Of a stretch of DNA of 64,000 nucleotides, positions 60,878 through 64,000 are shown in pieces. The notes beneath the pieces are model-generated. The model ran no database searches. It saw only the letters and a program-made list of their open reading frames with translations, and was not told where the DNA came from. The stretch spans positions 2,012,932 through 2,076,931 of the forward strand of contig JAHQIY010000017.1 of NCBI GenBank assembly GCA_019054805.1, written 5' to 3'. Within the stretch, counting starts at the first letter, position 1. The number at the start of each line of letters is the position of its first letter. The position numbers and the translations under genes are program-made. Source of the stretch: Brachionus manjavacas (taxonomy: Eukaryota > Rotifera > Eurotatoria > Ploima > Brachionidae).

Positions 60878-63800
60878 TTGGTAAAAGCTTTCAAGTTTCG
60901 CATGCGCATAACTTTTCAAATGTATAACCTTTTTTTGATCTGTAGAAGCCAAAGTCAAGAAAATTTCAAGATCTATCTAGTGTTAACTTCGGTTTTCTAT
61001 TATTCGAAAAATTCATTGCAAAAAACCTATTTGAAAAACTTAAAAAAATGGGTTTTTTGCTCTTTTTCGAAGTCGCCTAATATCTTGTACTTTTAACTTT
61101 TTGGACTCCTTTAAATTGTGTCATGTAGAACTTTTGGCGTTCTTGGATTTGAGCTATTAATCATTATTGTAGTTAAAAAATTGACCATTTTGCAGTGATT
61201 TGAAACATCAGTGATTGGTAAAAGCTTTCAAGTTTCGCATGCGCATAACTTTTCAAATGTATAACCTTTTTTTTGATCTGTAGAAGCCAAAGTCAAGAAA
61301 ATTTCAAGATCTATCTAGTGTTAACTTCGGTTTTCTATTATTCGAAAAATTCATTGCAAAAAACCTATTTGAAAAATTTAAAAAAAATGGGTTTTTTGCT
61401 CTTTCTCGAAGTCGCCTAATATCTTGTACTTTTAACTTTTTGGACTCCTTTAAATTGTGTCATGTAGAACTTTTGGCGTTCTTGGATTTGAGCTATTAAT
61501 CATTATCTTGTATAAAAAATTGACCATTTTGCAGTGATTTGAAACATCAGTGATTGGTAAAAGCTTTCAAGTTTCGCATGCGCATAACTTTTCAAATGTA
61601 TAACCTTTTTTTGATCTGTAGAAGCCAAAGTCAAGAAAATTTCAAGATCTATCTAGTGTTAACTTCGGTTTTCTATTATTCGAAAAATTCATTGCAAAAA
61701 ACCTATTTGAAAAACTTAAAAAAATGGGTTTTTTGCTCTTTTTCGAAGTCGCCTAATATCTTGTACTTTTAACTTTTTGGACTCCTTTAAATTGTATCAT
61801 GTAGAACTTTTGGCGTTCTTGGATTTGAGCTATTAATCATTATTGTAGTTAAAAAATTGACCATTTTGCAGTGATTTGAAACATCAGTGATTGGTAAAAG
61901 CTTTCAAGTTTCGCATGCGCATAACTTTTCAAATGTATAACCTTTTTTTGATCTGTAGAAGCCAAAGTCAAGAAAATTTCAAGATCTATCTAGTGTTAAC
62001 TTCGGTTTTCTATTATTCGAAAAATTCATTGCAAAAAACCTATTTGAAAAACTTAAAAAAATGGGTTTTTTGCTCTTTCTCGAAGTCGCCTAATATCTTG
62101 TACTTTTATTTTTTTGGACTCCTTTAAATTGTGTCATGTAGAACTTTTGGCGTTCTTGGATTTGAGCTATTAATCTTTATCTTGTTGTTAAAAAATTGAC
62201 CATTTTGCAGTGATTTGAAACATCAGTGATTGGTAAAAGCTTTCAAGTTTCGCATGCGCATAACTTTTCAAATGTATAACCTTTTTTTGATCTGTAGAAG
62301 CCAAAGTCAAGAAAATTTCAAGATCTATCTAGTGTTAACTTCGGTTTTCTATTATTCGAAAAATTCATTGCAAAAAACCTATTTGAAAAACTTAAAAAAA
62401 TGGGTTTTTTGCTCTTTCTCGAAGTCGCCTAATATCTTGTACTTTTAACTTTTTGGACTCCTTTAAATTGTGTCATGTAGAACTTTTGGCGTTCTTGGAT
62501 TTGAGCTATTAATCATTATCTTGTATTAAAAATTAACCATTTTGCAGTAATTTGAAAGATCAGTGATTGGTAAAAGCTTTCAAGTTTCGCATGCGCATAA
62601 CTTTTCAAATGTATAACCTTTTTTTGATCTGTAGAAGCCAAAGTCAAGAAAATTTCAAGATCTATCTAGTGTTAACTTCGGTTTTCTATTATTCGAAAAA
62701 TTCATTGCAAAAAACCTATTTGAAAAACTTAAAAAAATGGGTTTTTTGCTCTTTTTCGAAGTCGCCTAATATCTTGTACTTTTAACTTTTTGGACTCCTT
62801 TAAATTGTGTCATGTAGAACTTTTGGCGTTCTTGGATTTGAGCTATTAATCATTATCTCGTAGTTAAAAAATTGACCATTTTGCAGTGATTTGAAACATC
62901 AGTGATTGGTAAAAGCTTTCAAGTTTCGCATGCGCATAACTTTTCAAATGTATAACCTTTTTTTGATCTGTAGAAGCCAAAGTCAAGAAAATTTCAAGAT
63001 CTATCTAGTGTTAACTTCGGTTTTCTATTATTCGAAAAATTCATTGCAAAAAACCTATTTGAAAAACTTAAAAAAATGGGTTTTTTGCTCTTTTTCGAAG
63101 TCGCGTAATATCTTGTACTTTTAACTTTTTGGACTCCTGTAAATTGTATCATGTAGAACTTTTGGCGTTCTTGGATTTGAGCTATTAATCATTATCTTGT
63201 ATAAAAAATTGACCATTTTGCGGTGATTTGAAACATCAGTGATTGGTAAAAGCTTTCAAGTTTCGCATGCGCATAACTTTGCAAATGTATAACCGTTTTT
63301 GATCTGTAGAAGACAAATTCAAGAAAATTTCAAGATCTATCTAGTGTTAACTTCGGTTTTCTATTATTCGAAAAATTCATTGCAAAAAACCTATTTAAAA
63401 AATTAAAAAAATGGGTTTTTTGCTCTTTCTCGAAGTCGCCTAATATCTTGTAGTTTTAACTTTTTGGACTCCTTTAAATTGTGTCATGTAGAACTTTTGG
63501 CGTTCTTGGATTTGAGCTATTAATCATTATCTTGTATAAAAAATTGACCATTTTGCAGTGATTTGAAACATCAGTGATTGGTAAAAGCTTTCAAGTTTCG
63601 CATGCGCATAACTTTTCAAATGTATAACCGTTTTTTGATCTGTAAAAGCCAAAGTCAAGAAAATTTCAAGATCTATCTAGTGTTAACTTCGGTTTTCTAT
63701 TATTCGAAAAATTCATTGCAAAAAACCTATTTGAAAAACTTAAAAAAATGGGTTTTTTGCTCTTTCTCGAAGTCGCCTAATATCTTGTACTTTTATTTTT

Positions 63801-64000
63801 TTGGACTCCTTTAAATTGTGTCATGTAGAACTTTTGGCGTTCTTGGATTTGAGCTATTAATCTTTATCTTGTATAAAAAATTGACCATTTTGCAGTGATT
63901 TGAAACATCAGTGATTGGTAAAAGCTTTCAAGTTTCGCATGCGCATAACTTTTCAAATGTTTAACCTTTTTTTGATCTGTAGAAGCCAAATTCAAGAAAA

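Larger units (their letters stand above)
29278..64000 (+). repeat. Satellite DNA array, ~337 bp monomer, about 103 copies, continuing past the window
   Basis: Head-to-tail monomers of 336-340 bp fill the rest of the window. Conserved blocks in order: TTGACCATTTTGCAGTGATT, TCAGTGATTGGTAAAAGC, TTTCGCATGCGCATAAC, CTGTAGAAGCCAAA, TTTCAAGATCTATCTAGTG, TTCGGTTTTCTATTATTCG, ATTGCAAAAAACCTATTT, GGGTTTTTTGCTC, CTAATATCTTGTACTTTTAA, TTTTTGGACTCCT, ATCATGTAGAAC, TTGAGCTATTAATCATTAT, then a variable linker. Interior copies differ at few sites, while left-edge copies are more diverged. A ~72-codon frame per monomer opens at TTG, not ATG, and is broken in several copies (for example units near 42679, 44367 and 52800), so no coding call is made. 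No transposon protein is seen inside the array. The true length is unknown, and arrays like this can be mis-assembled. Confidence 0.97.

Noticed and set aside
29576-63814. Dozens of ~72-93 codon ORFs, a possible tandem gene family
   Set aside because: They are the same frame in each satellite monomer, open at TTG, lack a signal, domain or upstream promoter, and are frameshifted in several copies by simple indels. They follow from monomer identity.
29278-64000. CRISPR-like or phage-derived repeat array
   Set aside because: The units are 337 bp with no unique spacers, and the surrounding genes are spliced eukaryotic genes.
29940-64000. CENP-B box in the satellite (TTTCGCATGCGCATAAC)
   Set aside because: It shares only the leading TTCG with the CENP-B box. 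The conserved A and CGGG positions are absent.

Overview
This is nuclear DNA from a very AT-rich animal genome. The evidence is multi-exon genes with GT-AG introns mostly 47-61 bp long, AATAAA poly(A) signals, a metazoan gene set (ACTR10, mitochondrial tyrosyl-tRNA synthetase, a ClC-7-type Cl-/H+ exchanger, PPIL4, a tetraspanin) and fragments of non-LTR retrotransposons and a Helitron. Base composition and compact introns would suit a small invertebrate such as a monogonont rotifer, but that placement is inference.

Layout. 1-4422: AT-rich intergenic DNA with a GGTTAACC-type minisatellite. 4423-5619 (-): single-exon ACTR10. 5620-8482: intergenic. 8483-9172 (+): unknown two-TM protein. 9173-12508: intergenic, with a GC-rich retroelement-like island ending in (TTA)n beside one copy of a ~215 bp dispersed repeat, and a tRNA-like SINE head. 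12509-12874 and 13128-13673 (+): two tandem paralogous single-TM proteins of unknown family. 13728-17823 (-): YARS2, seven exons, 477 aa by my splicing, with a decayed LINE in one intron and a probable GC-AG intron. 17824-21406: a repeat graveyard (Helitron helicase fragment, second LINE, MITE). 21407-24365 (-): ClC-7-like gene, eight exons, 782 aa. It is head-to-head with 24578-26115 (+) PPIL4, four exons, 459 aa, across 212 bp. 27872-28619 (-): two-exon tetraspanin.

From about 29278 to the right edge (at least 34.7 kb) the window is one tandem satellite array of about 103 monomers with a ~337 bp period. Left-edge monomers are diverged, deleted or shortened and the interior is strongly homogenised. 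Each monomer carries an almost invariant CGCATGCG palindrome and one short hypervariable linker. A local three-monomer higher-order repeat is visible near 57.8-60.9 kb. The ~72-codon open frame repeated in most monomers starts at TTG and breaks in several copies, so I treat it as a by-product of homogenisation.

The genes are ordinary housekeeping genes with no obvious shared pathway: dynactin pointed-end complex, mitochondrial translation, lysosomal ion exchange, spliceosome-associated cyclophilin, membrane organiser. I found no convincing new multi-gene system. The most distinctive items are the satellite array abutting a gene, its fixed palindrome and variable linker, and the unrecognised paralogous TM protein pair.
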